In this document: in pieces, positions 28,651 to 38,792 of the stretch
Position numbering within the stretch: position 1 is the first letter of the stretch
Layout of the letters: each line of letters opens with the position of its first letter
Origin: SG8-41 sp963699525
GTDB taxonomy: Bacteria > Pseudomonadota > Gammaproteobacteria > Burkholderiales > SG8-41
Direction of reading: 5' to 3'
Assembly: GCA_963699525.1 (NCBI GenBank)
Contig: CAVOUI010000018.1
Location: 124,001-188,000 of the forward strand
Length of the DNA: 64,000 nt
Translations under genes and position numbers: made by a program
The notes under the pieces: generated by a model
What the model saw: the letters and a program-made list of their open reading frames with translations, nothing else
Told to the model about the DNA's origin: nothing
Database searches by the model: none

Positions 28651-29484
28651 GCCAGCATCGTCGGCATGACGGTCTTGACGAAACGGTGCTTGCCCGTGAA
28701 CAGCAGGTAATGCCGGGTCACCGCGCGCCCGATCATGGTGATGCCGACCTGACTCGCGATCTGGTGCCCCATCTCGGTCAGTCCCGAGCGCGACACCAGG
28801 AAGGGGATGCGCATCTGGGCGGCCTTGATCACCATTTCGGAGGTGAGCCGGCCGGTGGTGTAGAAGATCTTGTCGGAGCCGTCGACGCGGTCAAGCCACA
28901 TCTGGCCGGCGATGGCGTCCACGGCGTTGTGGCGCCCGACGTCCTCGACGAAGTAGAGCACCTGCGCGCCGTCGGCGAGCGCACAGCCGTGAACCGCGCC
29001 CGCGCTCTTGTAGATGGTCTCGCGGTGGCGCACGGCGTCGAGGAGCACCGTAGAGCGTTTCCTCGGTCAGCCTCACGTCGTCGCGCAGCTGGATGGAGTC
29101 GATTTCCTCCATCAGATCGCCGAACACGGTCCCCTGGCCGCAGCCGGTGGTGACGGTGCGCTTCTTCAGCCGCTCCCGCAATCCCTTGACGCCCCTGCGT
29201 GTCGTGACGGCAACCGAATCCGTCTCCCAGTCCACCTGCACCGCGGCGATTTCCTCGATCGATCCCACGAGCCGCTGATTGCGGAGATAGCCGATGGCGA
29301 GGGCCTCGGGCGCCTGCCCGAGCGTCATCAGCGTGACGATCTCGCGCTTGTCGAGATAGAGCGTGAGCGGATGCTCTCCGGCAATGGGCGTCGGCAAGCG
29401 CTCGCCGCGCTCGTTGACGGCCTCGACCTCGAAGGTGAGCGGACGGCCGGCGTTGGTCAATTTCGGACGGTACTGGGTATTCAT
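28647..29484 (-). CDS. fdhD: Formate dehydrogenase accessory sulfurtransferase FdhD (one frameshift)
   Basis: FdhD transfers sulfur from IscS to the Mo/W-bisMGD cofactor of formate dehydrogenase. The N-terminal two thirds (PLTFEVEAVNERGERLP, LTLYLDKREIVTLMTLG, TTGCGQGTVFGDLM with the sulfur-carrying Cys) ends at LTEETLY. The rest (LLDAVRHRETIYKSAGAVHGCAL, VEDVGRHNAVDAIAG, GRLTSEMVIKAAQM) resumes in another frame, so one extra base near 29050 is likely. The Cys loop holds a single Cys, not the CxxC seen in E. coli. It lies beside the FDH cluster it serves. Confidence 0.9.
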
Positions 29485-29533
29485 GGGTCGTAACGCGTTG
29501 AACGGCGCGTAGTTTGCATCGGTTCCAACGCAG

Positions 29534-30569
29534 TTACCCGCCTATGTAGGACATCTCGATTTTCGGCAGCCGGGCGGTCTGGCTCGTGCGGATTTCGGAA
29601 TAGCGGTCGGCGCGCCTGGACCAGACCCCGGAGACCGCGGCGCGTAATCTCCTCGTCAGAGGCGCCGCCCCGCAGCAGCGCGCGCAGGTCGTGACCCGTG
29701 GTGGCGAAGAGGCAGGTGTAGAGCTTGCCTTCGGTGGAGAGCCGGATGCGCGTGCAGCTGCGGCAGAACGCCTGGGTAACGGAGGCGATGACGCCGATTT
29801 CGCCGCTGCCGTCCCGGTAGCGCCAGCGCTCCGCGACTTCACCCGGGTAGTTCGGATCGAGCGGCTCGAGGGGCAGCTCGCGGTCGATCCGCTCGATGAT
29901 CTCGCGCGCCGTCACGACGTCGTCCATGCGCCAGCCGTTGGTGTGCCCGACGTCCATGTATTCGATGAAGCGCAGGATGTGCCCGGTGCCGCGGAAGAAG
30001 CGCGCCATGGGCAGGATGCTGGCGTCGTTTTCGCCGCGCTTGACCACCATATTGATCTTGACCGGGGCGAGCCCTGCCGCGGCGGCCGCCTCGATTCCCT
30101 GCAGCACTCGCGCCACCGGAAAGTCCACATCGTTCAGGCGCCGGAACACGGCGTCGTCGAGCGCGTCGAGGCTCACGGTGATGCGCTGCAGGCCCGCCGC
30201 CTTCAGCGCGCGCGCCTTGCGGGCGAGGAACGAGCCGTTGGTGGTCAGCGTGAGATCCAGTCCCGGGATTTCGGCCAGCAGCTCGATCAATTGCTCGAGG
30301 TTGCGCCGGACGAGCGGCTCGCCGCCGGTCAGGCGCACCTTTTCCACGCCGAGCCCACGGAAGATGCGCGCGAGCCGGGCGATCTCCTCGAAGCTCAGGA
30401 TCTCCCGGCGCTCGAGGAACGCGTAGTCCTTGCCGAACACTTCCTTCGGCATGCAGTAGACGCAGCGGAAATTGCAGCGATCCGTGACCGAAATGCGCAG
30501 GTCGCGCAACGCCCGCCCCAGGCGGTCGTGCACCGCGGGGGAGGGGGTGGCGCTCTGGAGTCCGGGCAT
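29534..30569 (-). CDS. moaA: GTP 3',8-cyclase MoaA (one frameshift near the end)
   Basis: Radical-SAM enzyme for the first step of molybdopterin synthesis. MoaA features are LRISVTDRCNFRCVYCMP (CxxxCxxC [4Fe-4S] site), KVRLTGGEPLVRRNLE, LTTNGSFLA and the second cluster site FCRSCTRIRLSTEGKLYTCLF. The tail WSRRADRYSEIR ... KIEMSYIGG, with the catalytically required GG C-terminus, is in a different frame, so one base is missing near 29640. Start ATG 30569 (MPGLQS). It is divergent from the DUF3305 gene, sharing a 150-bp intergenic region. Confidence 0.93.
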
Positions 30570-30719
30570 GGAGTTGCTGCCTTGCGGAAAGGGTTCGGAG
30601 GAGTGCCGATTATGACAAAAGAGCCGGTGCGGGAGCAAGGAAAACACTTTTTGCAAATCAAGTATTTGGGTGCGATTCCGGTTGCGCGTCAGCGGCGCCT
30701 GGCGCACAATTCGACGACC

Positions 30720-31226
30720 ATGGATGCCAACCCCCCGAGCCGTACCGCGCCCTATCCGATCGCCGTCATCATGGAGCGCGTGAGGCTCTCGAATCGCTGG
30801 GCAACCGAGCGCTGGGAGGCGAAAGGGGTCGTACGCGACGTGACGCCGCCGGGCAGCGGCGAGCGCGTCATCGTTAACGATGAGCGCATTACGCAGATAC
30901 TCTTCCCGGGGTTCGTGCTGAAGCTGTATCCCGACGAGGCGGAAGGCTACCTCTATAACGTGTCGTCGCCCGAGCCCAAGGTCTTCGTCATGTGGCGCAT
31001 GCGCGACGAGATTGCGCGGCCGGAATCGCTCACCGTCAGCTACCACGAAGGCGCGCGTTGGATGGATACGGAGGAAGCCGTGGGCGGGGTGGCGCTGCCC
31101 TCGGATCTGCTGCCGTGGATCGCCGAGTTCGCCGCGGCGCACTACAAACCGGAGCCCAGGAAGAAGGTGAGATACGCGAGCAGCAAGGACAAGGGAGTGG
31201 CATCGCGGCGCGAAGGTGACACGTGA
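30720..31226 (+). CDS. DUF3305 protein, first gene of the formate dehydrogenase cluster
   Basis: A 168-residue soluble protein with the DUF3305 pattern PIAVIMERVRLSNRWATERWEAKGV ... FPGFVLKLYPDEAEGYLYNVSSPEPKVFVMWRM. Function is unknown. In Beta- and Gammaproteobacteria it and DUF3306 form the front of FDH3-type formate dehydrogenase clusters, so a role in enzyme maturation or regulation is inferred. ATG 30720 is used; the frame stays open upstream through the shadow of moaA. Its stop overlaps the GTG start of the DUF3306 gene. Confidence 0.85.
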   Translation: MDANPPSRTAPYPIAVIMERVRLSNRWATERWEAKGVVRDVTPPGSGERVIVNDERITQILFPGFVLKLYPDEAEGYLYNVSSPEPKVFVMWRMRDEIARPESLTVSYHEGARWMDTEEAVGGVALPSDLLPWIAEFAAAHYKPEPRKKVRYASSKDKGVASRREGDT

Positions 31227-31738
31227 GCACCGGAGCGGAGGACAAAGACGTCCCGCAGGGCCATGAGCCGTTCCTCGATCGCTGGTCGCGGCGCAAGGCC
31301 GAGGCGAACGCCGGAGCCGCCACCGGCCGTTCGCGACCAGGACGCCGCCGCCAAGACGCCGCCACCGGAGTTGCCGCCGGTTGAGAAGCTCACCTTCGAT
31401 TCCGATTACCGCGCCTTCTTCCATCCCAAGGTGAGCGAGGACACGCGGCGCGCGGCGCTGAAGAAGCTATTCAGCGATCCGCGCTTCAACGTCATGGACG
31501 GACTGGACGTCTACATCGACGATTACAGCAAGACGGAGCCCATCCCCCCGGCGATGCTGGCGGGCCTGCGCCAGGCTCAGAAGATACTGGAGTGGGCGAA
31601 GGGCGGAGGAGAAGGAGGCGCCGGCCGACCGCGCCAAGTCCGGATGCCGTCGCGGATCTGCCATCCGCCCGCGCTGGAGCCGCCGAGCACGCCGGCACAA
31701 GTCGCCTATGCCCGACGGCCGCGCGAGCGGGTCGCTGA
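31223..31738 (+). CDS. DUF3306 protein (frameshifted; 3' end uncertain)
   Basis: GTG 31223 opens a frame reading HEPFLDRWSRRKAEA, the DUF3306 N-terminus. The conserved middle (LPPVEKLTFDSDYRAFFHPKVS, AALKKLFSDPRFNVMDGLDVYIDDYS, EPIPPAMLAGL) is in another frame after about 31315. The acidic tail probably shifts again near 31600-31640 and would end at TGA 31736-31738. If there is no second shift, the frame runs on into the next gene, which is unlikely. Function is unknown; it is paired with DUF3305 in FDH clusters. Confidence 0.7.
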
Positions 31739-31869
31739 AGAGCAGATCCATGCCGTCCCGGGCCGGGTCGTTCCGGAAAGCGCTCGTCCGGAAACGCGAA
31801 CGATTAGTCCCCGCCTCCGCGAGGACGACGCGATCCCGGCCTTCCCCCGATGGGAAGGTGACGTGCCCG

Positions 31870-33978
31870 ATGGCCAAGCCGAAGCTCATCTGCAACTGCA
31901 ACAAGACCATGCCGCTCGACGCAAGAGCGCTGGCGGCCGCGCTCAAGCTCGACGCCACGCCGAATATCGCGAGCGAGCTGTGCCGCAAGCACGTCGCGGC
32001 GTTCGAGGCGGCGGTCAAGAACGGCGGCGACCTGGTCGTGGCCTGCACGCAGGAGGCGCCGCTCTTCAGCGAGCTGCACGAGCAGCTGCAGGGAAGTGGC
32101 GGTCTCAAGTTCGTCAATATCCGCGAAACCGCCGGGCTGGTCGAGCGATGCCAGGGCCGCCACGCCCAAGATTGCGGCATTGCTCGCGCTCGCCGACGTG
32201 CCCGAGCCCGAGCCGGTGCCGGCGGTGTCGTACAAGTCCGAAGGGCGCCTCCTCATCATCGGCCCGGGTGGCGCGGCGCTCGCCTGGGCCGAGCGGCTGG
32301 CCGAGCAGTTCTCGGTGAACGTGCTGGTGACCGAAGGCGGCGAACGCTACGAGATGCCCGCGGAACGGCGCTACCCGGTGTTTTCGGGACGGCCGCGCGA
32401 GGTGAAAGGGTATCTGGGCGCGTTCGAAGTCGAATGGGACCAGGCCAACCCGATTGACCTCGAAACCTGTACCCGCTGCAACGCCTGCATCCGCGTCTGT
32501 CCCGAGCAGGCCATCGATTTCTCGTACCAGATCGATCTCGAGAAGTGCAAGGCGCACCGGCAGTGCGTCAAGGCGTGCGGCGAGATCCGGGCGATCGATT
32601 TCGATCGCAAGGAGATGCGGCGCAGCGACACCTTCGACATGGTGCTCGATCTTTCGCGCGAGCCGCTGATCAAGCTGCGCGCAGCCGCCACAGGGCTACT
32701 TCGCGCCGCGCAACGACCCGCTCGAGCAGGCGCTGGCGGCGAACCAGCTCGCCCGGATGGTCGGGGAATTCGAGAAGCCGCGGTTCTTCCTCTACAAGGA
32801 GAGCATCTGCGCCCACAGCCGCTCGGAGATCGTCGGCTGTTCCCGCTGCATCGACGTCTGCTCGACGCAGGCGATCTCGAGCGAGAAGGCGGCAAAACCG
32901 CGTCAAGGTCGAGCCGCACCTGTGCATGGGCTGCGGCGGCTGCGCGACGGTCTGCCCCTCGGGCGCCATGAGCTATGCCTATCCGCGCGTTCCGGACATC
33001 GGAATCCGGGTGAAGACCGTGCTGCAGACCTACCGCGACGCCGGCGGGCGCGACCCGGTGCTGCTGTTCCACAACACGACGGACGGGCGCGAGCTCGTTG
33101 CGCGTCTCGGCCGGCGCGGGCGCGGCCTGCCGGCGAACGTGATCCCGCTCGAGGTCTTCCATATCGCCTCGCTCGGGCTGGATATCACGCTGGGCGCGAT
33201 CGCGCTGGGGGCGACGAAGTGCCTCATCCTCACCGCCGGGACCGAGCCGCAGGAGTATCTCGCCGCCCTGCGGGATCAGCTTGGATTCGGGCAGCAAGTC
33301 CTGTCGGGACTCGGCTTCGGCGAAGGGCATTTTCGGCTCGATCGAGGCAAGCGACCCGGCGGCGCTGGAGGAAGCCGCGTGGGGCCTCCGCGCGTCGCGC
33401 GGTCTGCCGCCCGCGACCTTCAACCTGTCCGGCGAGAAGCGCAGGACGCTCGATTTCGTCTTCGACCACCTGCTCAAGCACGCTCCGGCTCCGACGAGAG
33501 GAGGTGGCGCTGTCAGGCGGGCGCGCCGTACGGCCGCGTCATGGTCAACGCGAAGACCTGCACCCTTTGCATGGCCTGCGTGGGTGCCTGTCCGGAGTCG
33601 GCGCTGCTCGACTCCAAGGAAGCGCCGCAGCTCAAGTTCATCGAGCGCAATTGCGTCCAGTGCGGCCTGTGCGAGAAGACCTGTCCCGAGGACGCCATCA
33701 CGCTCGCGCCGCGCCTGCTGCTCGGCACGGAGGCGCAGACGCCGGTCGTGCTCAATGCCGCGGAGCCCTTCCTCTGCGTGCGCTGCAGCAAGCCGTTTGC
33801 GACGCGACAGATGATCGAGAACATGATCGGGCGCCTGGGCTCGCATTCGATGTTCGCCACCGGCGAGGCCCTGCGCCGGTTGCAGATGTGCGCGGACTGC
33901 CGCGTGATCGACATGATGGAGAAGCAGGGCGACACGAGCATCTTTGACTATCGCGGCGGGGGCGGCGAGGCGCGATGA
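31870..33978 (+). CDS. Large [4Fe-4S] ferredoxin-like protein of the FDH cluster (multiple frameshifts)
   Basis: About 700 residues if reassembled: MAKPKLICNCNKTMPLDA; GRLLIIGPGGAALAWAERLA (nucleotide-binding-like Gly motif); CTRCNACIRVCPEQAIDF with EKCKAHRQCVKACG; CSRCIDVCSTQAI; CMGCGGCATVCPSGAM; CTLCMACVGACPESAL with CVQCGLCEKTCPEDAI; and a final CVRCSKPF/CADCR pair. That makes at least six ferredoxin-type clusters plus a Cys-rich tail. Frame changes are near 32135, 32688, 32895, 33342, 33500 and 33525; the one at 32895 is an extra A in an A-run. The protein is standard in betaproteobacterial FDH3 clusters, between DUF3306 and the TorD-like chaperone. It probably feeds or drains electrons during cofactor insertion or to a cytoplasmic partner; this is inference. 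Confidence 0.82.
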
Positions 33979-34600
33979 GCGGTGGCGAGGGCGTGCAGGA
34001 ACGGCAACCCGTGTCGGCGGAAGATGCCGCGCGCGCCCATCACTACGCATTGATCGGGCGCCTGTTCCACGACGCGCCCGATTCCATCCTGATTGCCCAG
34101 CTATGCCGCGCCGAGGTGGAGTCAACGGATGACGGCGCCGAACTCACTCGCGCGTGGCAGGTGCTGAGGGATGCCTGTAACGCTCGCCTATCCTGCCGTC
34201 CTCAAGCAGGAGTACGACAGCCTGTTCGTGGGGGTAGGGAAATCGGAGGTCACGCCCTATACCTCACATTACGTCAGGGATATTGCGCCCGACCGTCACC
34301 TGGTGCGGCTGCGTCAACGGCTTGGCGCAGTTGGGCCTTGCTCGTCGCACTGCAGCATACGAGGTCGAGGATCATGTCTCCGCCCTCTGCGACGTGATGC
34401 GCTTGCTGATCGAGGACGCGAGCCCGTTGGCAGAACAACGCCTGTTTTTCAACGAGTTTGTCTATTCGGGTGCAACGGCGTTTTGCGACGCGGTGGCGCG
34501 CGCGAACTCGGCATCGTTCTATCGACACGTGGCTCGATATGCGCGCGCGTTTTTCGACGTGGAGCGCGAGGCATTCGAGATCGAAGATGCGGACGCCTGA
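33975..34600 (+). CDS. TorD/DmsD-family chaperone for formate dehydrogenase (frameshifted)
   Basis: Cytoplasmic all-helical chaperone of the redox-enzyme maturation type, expected to bind the Tat signal of FdhA during cofactor loading. Family segments are ARAHHYALIGRLFHDAPDS, then QEYDSLFVGVGKSEVTPYTSHYV, then LAQLGLARRTAAYEVEDHVSALCDVMRLLI and FFNEFVYSG. They lie in three frames, with breaks near 34185 and 34322. The start overlaps the preceding stop (ATGA). Length about 208 fits TorD proteins. Confidence 0.85.
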
Positions 34601-34687
34601 CGACCTGATGAGAACCATTCTCGATAATCCACAAAAATTCGGGATGGGAATGATTCTCATGCTTGGAAAAAGTCAAAACGTGATTGA

Positions 34688-34703
34688 TTTGGCAGGGGCC
34701 AAA
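34688..34703. other. Inverted repeat upstream of the Tat/fdhA genes
   Basis: TTTGGC and GCCAAA are separated by four bases, 57 bp before the small Tat gene, in the 159-bp gap after the chaperone gene. It is a possible operator; no consensus for a named regulator fits, and no -35/-10 pair is convincing nearby. Confidence 0.3.
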
Positions 34704-34759
34704 GTGTAGATTTGACCGCCAAGCACGCCCATTCGCAGTACTTCGGTAAGGAGGATGCA

Positions 34760-34958
34760 ATGAACCGTCCGGATCGCAAACTTTCCCGCCGTAATTTCCT
34801 TCTCGTCGCCGGTGCCGGAAGCGTCGCGGCCACCGCGGCGGTCGTCACCGGCACCGAACGGGCAGAGCGAGCCCAAGAAGGCCGAGGCCGTGAGCGGCTC
34901 GAAGGGCTATCACGTCACGGAACACATCCGCAAGTACTACAACACCACCAAAGTCTGA
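34760..34958 (+). CDS. Small twin-arginine signal protein of the FDH cluster (one frameshift)
   Basis: About 65 residues. A Tat signal with a near-consensus motif (LSRRNFLLVAGAGS) is followed in another frame, after about 34862, by EPKKAEAVSGSKGYHVTEHIRKYYNTTKV and stop at 34956-34958. The conserved YHVTEHIRKYY tail occurs in small proteins found just before FdhA in FDH3 operons. GTAAGGAGG precedes the ATG closely. It may act as a Tat-exported FDH partner or assembly factor; function is unproven. Confidence 0.8.
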
Positions 34959-34968
34959 GGAGAGCGCC

Positions 34969-37891
34969 ATGTTGCTCACGAGAAAGTCCGCCAGCGTTTC
35001 CTCGAGCTCGAGCCGTCTCACCCGCAACGTCGCGGGCATGCTGGGCCGGACCATCGATCGCCGCACGTTCCTCAAGCGCTCGGGCGTCACGCTCGGCGCC
35101 GGCGCGGTGGCGGCGCAGCTGCCGTTCAACATCGTCGAGAAGGCCGAGGCGGCGCAGGACGCCGGCGGCAAGCTCGAGGTCAGGCGCACGGTCTGCACGC
35201 ATTGCTCCGTCGGCTGCGCAGTTGATGCCGTGGTGCAGAATGGCGTGTGGATCCGCCAGGAGGCGGTATTCGATTCGCCGATCAATCTCGGCGCGCACTG
35301 CGCCAAGGGCGCCTCGATCCGCGAGCATGGCATGACCGATGACTCGCACCGCCTGAAGACGCCGATGAAGCTGGTCGGCGGCAAGTGGCAGAAGGTCTCG
35401 TGGGACCAGGCGCTGAAGGAAGTGAGCGACAAGCTGCTCGCGATCCGCAAGGAGAGCGGGCCCGATGCCACGTTCTGGATCGGCTCCTCCAAGCACAGCA
35501 ACGAGCAGTCGTTCCTGTTGCGCAAGTTCGTGTCGTTTTTCGGCACGAACAACATGGACCATCAGGCGCGCATCTGCCACTCCACCACTGTCGCAGGTGT
35601 GGCGAACACCTGGGGTTATGGGGCGATGACCAACTCCTACAACGACGAGCAGAATTCCAAGTGCATTCTGTTCTTCGGCAGCAATGCAGCAGAAGCCCAT
35701 CCGGTTTCGATGTTGCACACGCTGCACGCGAAGGAGAACGGCGCCAAGGTAATCGTGGTAGATCCGCGCTTCACCCGCACCGCTGCAAAGGCGGACACGT
35801 ATTACCGAATCCGCTCCGGCACGGACGTCGCTTTCCTGTGGGGCATGCTTCACCACATCTTCAAGAACGGCTGGGAGGACAAGGAATACATCAAGGCCCG
35901 GGTCTACGGCATGGACAAGGTGCGGGAGGAAGTCGCGAAGTGGACGCCGGACAAGGTAGAGGAAGTGACCGGCATGAAGGAAGCCGAGGTGCGCGACGTC
36001 GCCGAGAAAATGGCGAAGAACAGGCCGAGCACAATCGTTTGGGCGATGGGCCAGACCCAGCACACCAACGGCAATGCCATCGTACGCGCGTCATGCATCC
36101 TGCAGCTCGCGCTTGGCAACGTCGGGGTTTCCGGCGGCGGCACCAATATCTACCGCGGTCACGATAACGTGCAGGGCGCCACCGATGTCGGGCCCGAACC
36201 CCGATTCGCTGCCCGGCTACTACGGCATTGCCGCCGGTTCGTGGAGACACTTTGCCGCGGTATGGGGTGTGGACTACGAATGGATGAAGAAGCAATTCGC
36301 ATCGCAGGCGATGATGGAAAAGCCCGGCATCACGGTGTCGCGCTGGATCGACGCGGTGCTTGAAAAGAATGAGAACCTGGATCAGGACTCGAACCTGCGC
36401 GCGGTGATCTACTGGGGCCATGCGCCCAATTCGCAGACGCGGGGCAAGGAAATGGTCGAGGCGATGAAGAAGCTCGATCTCCTGGTGGTGATCGACCCCT
36501 ACCCGTCGGCGACGGCGGCGATGGCGGCCATGGTGAGGCAAGACGGCGTGTATCTGCTGCCGGCGGCGACCCAGATGGAATGCGCGGGATCGGCAACCGC
36601 CTCCAACCGCTCGGTCCAGTGGCGCGAGAAGGTGATCGACCCGATGTTCGATTCGCGCACCGACCACATGATCATGTACCAGCTCGCGGAGAAATTCGGC
36701 TTCGCCAAGGAGTTCACCGCAAAGATCAAGGTGGTCAAAGGCAAGGGCGGCATGGACGAGCCCGACATGGAAGACACGCTGCGCGAGATCAACCGCGCAA
36801 CCTGGACCATCGGCTACACCGGGCAATCGCCGGAGCGGCTGCAGGCGCACATGCGCAACATGCACGTGTTCGACGTGAAGACGCTGCGCGCCAAGGGAGG
36901 CAAGGACGCCAAGACCGGGTATGTGCTTGACGGCGATTATTTCGGCCTGCCGTGGCCGTGCTACGGAACTCCGGAGCTGAAGCATCCCGGCTCGCCGAAT
37001 CTCTATCAGACATCGAGACACGTGATGGACGGTGGCGGAAACTTCCGGGCGAATTTCGGCGTCGAACGCGACGGGGTCAACTTGCTGGCCGAGGATGGCT
37101 CCCATTCCAAGGGAGCGGATCTCACTACCGGATATCCCGAGTTCGACCACGTGCTATTGAAGAAGCTCGGCTGGTGGGACGAACTCACTGAGAACGAGAA
37201 GAAGGCGGCCGAGGGCAAGAACTGGAAAACCGATCTGTCGGGTGGCATACAGCGCGTGGTGCTGAAGGGCCACGGCTGCCATCCGTTCGGCAACGCCAAG
37301 GCACGCGCAAACGTCTGGAACTTCCCGGACCCGATCCCGCTGCACCGCGAGCCGCTGTTCAGCCCGCGACCGGATCTGATCGAGAAATACCCGACTCACG
37401 ACGACCAGAAGAACCGCTGGCGTGTGCCGGTGCTGTTCAAGACGGTGCAGAACGCCAACAAGGACGCGGTCAAGAAGTACCCGCTCATCCTCACCAGCGG
37501 GCGGCTGGTCGAATACGAAGGCGGAGGCGACGAGACGCGCTCCAACCCGTGGCTCGCCGAGCTGCAGCAGGACATGTTCGTTGAGATCAACCCGAAGGAC
37601 GCTAACGACCGCGGCATCAAGGCCGACGAATACGTCTGGGTCGAGTCGCCGACGCAAGCACGCCTGAAGTTGAAGGCGCAGGTGACCGAGCGGGTGGCTT
37701 CGGGAACCGTGTTCTGCCCGTTCCACTTCGCGGGCCACTGGATGGGCAAGGACATGCTCAACTGGTATCCGGAGGGCGCGGCGCCGATCGTGCGCGGCGA
37801 GGCGGTCAATACTGCGACCACCTATGGTTACGACATCGTGACCATGATGCAGGAGACCAAGACCACGCTGTGCCAGGTTTCGAAGGCCTAA
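34969..37891 (+). CDS. fdhA: Formate dehydrogenase catalytic alpha subunit, Cys type (one frameshift)
   Basis: Molybdopterin (Mo or W bis-MGD) enzyme oxidising formate to CO2 in the periplasm. A Tat signal (DRRTFLKRSGV, about residue 30) is followed by the N-terminal [4Fe-4S] site at Cys76, 79, 83 and 111, then the active-site segment ARICHSTTVAGVANT. Cys203 there takes the metal-ligand place held by Sec in E. coli FdnG/FdoG, with His204 next to it. The frame changes near 36193 (one extra C in a GGGCCC run); the second part carries ATQMECAG, KGHGCHPFGNAKARANVW and the C-terminal MGD-binding SGRLVEYEGGG and GTVFCPFHFAGHWMG. Total is about 973 residues, normal for the FDH3 alpha subunit. Confidence 0.93.
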
Positions 37892-37918
37892 CGGACGAGG
37901 GATTGCGAGGAGCTCACC

Positions 37919-38542
37919 ATGGCGAGAATGAAATTCCTGTGTGATGCCGAGCGCTGCATCGAGTGCAACGGGTGCGTGACGGCGTGCAAGAACGAGAACG
38001 AGATCCCTTGGGGCGTCAATCGCCGGCGCGTGGTCACGCTGAACGACGGGGTGCCCGGCGAGAGATCGATCTCGGTCGCGTGCATGCACTGCTCGGATGC
38101 GCCCTGCATGGCGGTGTGTCCGGTCGACTGCTTCTACAAGACCACCGAGGGCGTGGTGCTGCACGACAAGGACCTGTGCATCGGCTGCGGCTACTGCTTC
38201 TACGCCTGCCCGTTCGGGGCGCCGCAGTTCCCGCAGGACGGCGCGTTCGGCCTGCGCGGCAAGATGGACAAGTGCACGTTCTGCGCCGGCGGCCCCGAGC
38301 CCGACTTCTCCGCGGCCGAGTTCAGGAAGTACGGCCGCAACCGGCTCGCCGAGGGCAAGCTCCCGGCGTGCGCCGAAATGTGCTCGACCAAGGCGCTGCT
38401 CGGCGGCGACGCGGACGTGATCGCCGACATCTATCGCAACCGCGTGCTGAAGCGCGGCAAGGGGTCGGAAGTGTGGGGCTGGGGCACGGCCTACGGCAAG
38501 CCCGAGCGGCAGCCCACGCCGCAAGCCGGAGCAAAGTCATGA
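37919..38542 (+). CDS. fdhB: Formate dehydrogenase FDH3 beta subunit (four [4Fe-4S] clusters)
   Basis: Electron-transfer subunit passing electrons from FdhA to the cytochrome b subunit. The 207-residue protein has four Cys groups: CIECNGCVTACKNE, CMHCSDAPCMAVCPV, CIGCGYCFYACPFG and the split CTFC ... CAEMCSTKAL. It has no own signal peptide, consistent with export as a complex with FdhA through Tat. It starts 28 bp after fdhA and overlaps the next gene by ATGA. Confidence 0.95.
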   Translation: MARMKFLCDAERCIECNGCVTACKNENEIPWGVNRRRVVTLNDGVPGERSISVACMHCSDAPCMAVCPVDCFYKTTEGVVLHDKDLCIGCGYCFYACPFGAPQFPQDGAFGLRGKMDKCTFCAGGPEPDFSAAEFRKYGRNRLAEGKLPACAEMCSTKALLGGDADVIADIYRNRVLKRGKGSEVWGWGTAYGKPERQPTPQAGAKS

Positions 38543-38766
38543 GAGCGGCGCTGGCGATTGCCGCCGCCGTGGCCCTGGCCGGGGTCGCGGCGGGCTGCGG
38601 CGAGAAGACCGCCGTCACGGTCTACAAGCAGGGCCAGTACCAGGGCAAGCCCGACAAGCTGCCGTGGGACAACGACCAGTTCAAGGGCGACCGGGCCGCG
38701 TGGGAGAAAGCGATCAAGGCGCGCAATCTCGGCCAGAACGAGTACGCGCGCCTTGCGAGCGGCTGA
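38539..38766 (+). CDS. Small predicted lipoprotein inside the FDH operon
   Basis: A 75-residue protein with signal peptide and lipobox (LAGVAAGC, Cys about residue 20) and a short hydrophilic mature part (KQGQYQGKPDKLPWDNDQFKGDRAAWEKAIKARNLGQNEYAR). It lies between fdhB and the cytochrome b gene, translationally overlapping fdhB (ATGA). I do not know its function; its position argues for a periplasmic, membrane-tethered accessory of formate dehydrogenase. Confidence 0.8.
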   Translation: MRAALAIAAAVALAGVAAGCGEKTAVTVYKQGQYQGKPDKLPWDNDQFKGDRAAWEKAIKARNLGQNEYARLASG

Positions 38767-38792
38767 TTCAATCGAGACCATAGGAGGTGCGC

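Noticed and set aside
30570..30719. Molybdenum-cofactor riboswitch before moaA
   Set aside because: The 150-bp divergent region shows no extended set of paired helices that I can assign to the Moco RNA motif.
34688..34710. Sigma-54-type -24/-12 promoter before the Tat/fdhA genes
   Set aside because: TGGCAGG is followed by AAAGT rather than TTGC at the required spacing, so only the inverted repeat was kept.
35575..35590. Selenocysteine codon in fdhA
   Set aside because: The active-site codon is TGC (Cys203) and there is no in-frame TGA; the only break in the gene is the frameshift near 36193.
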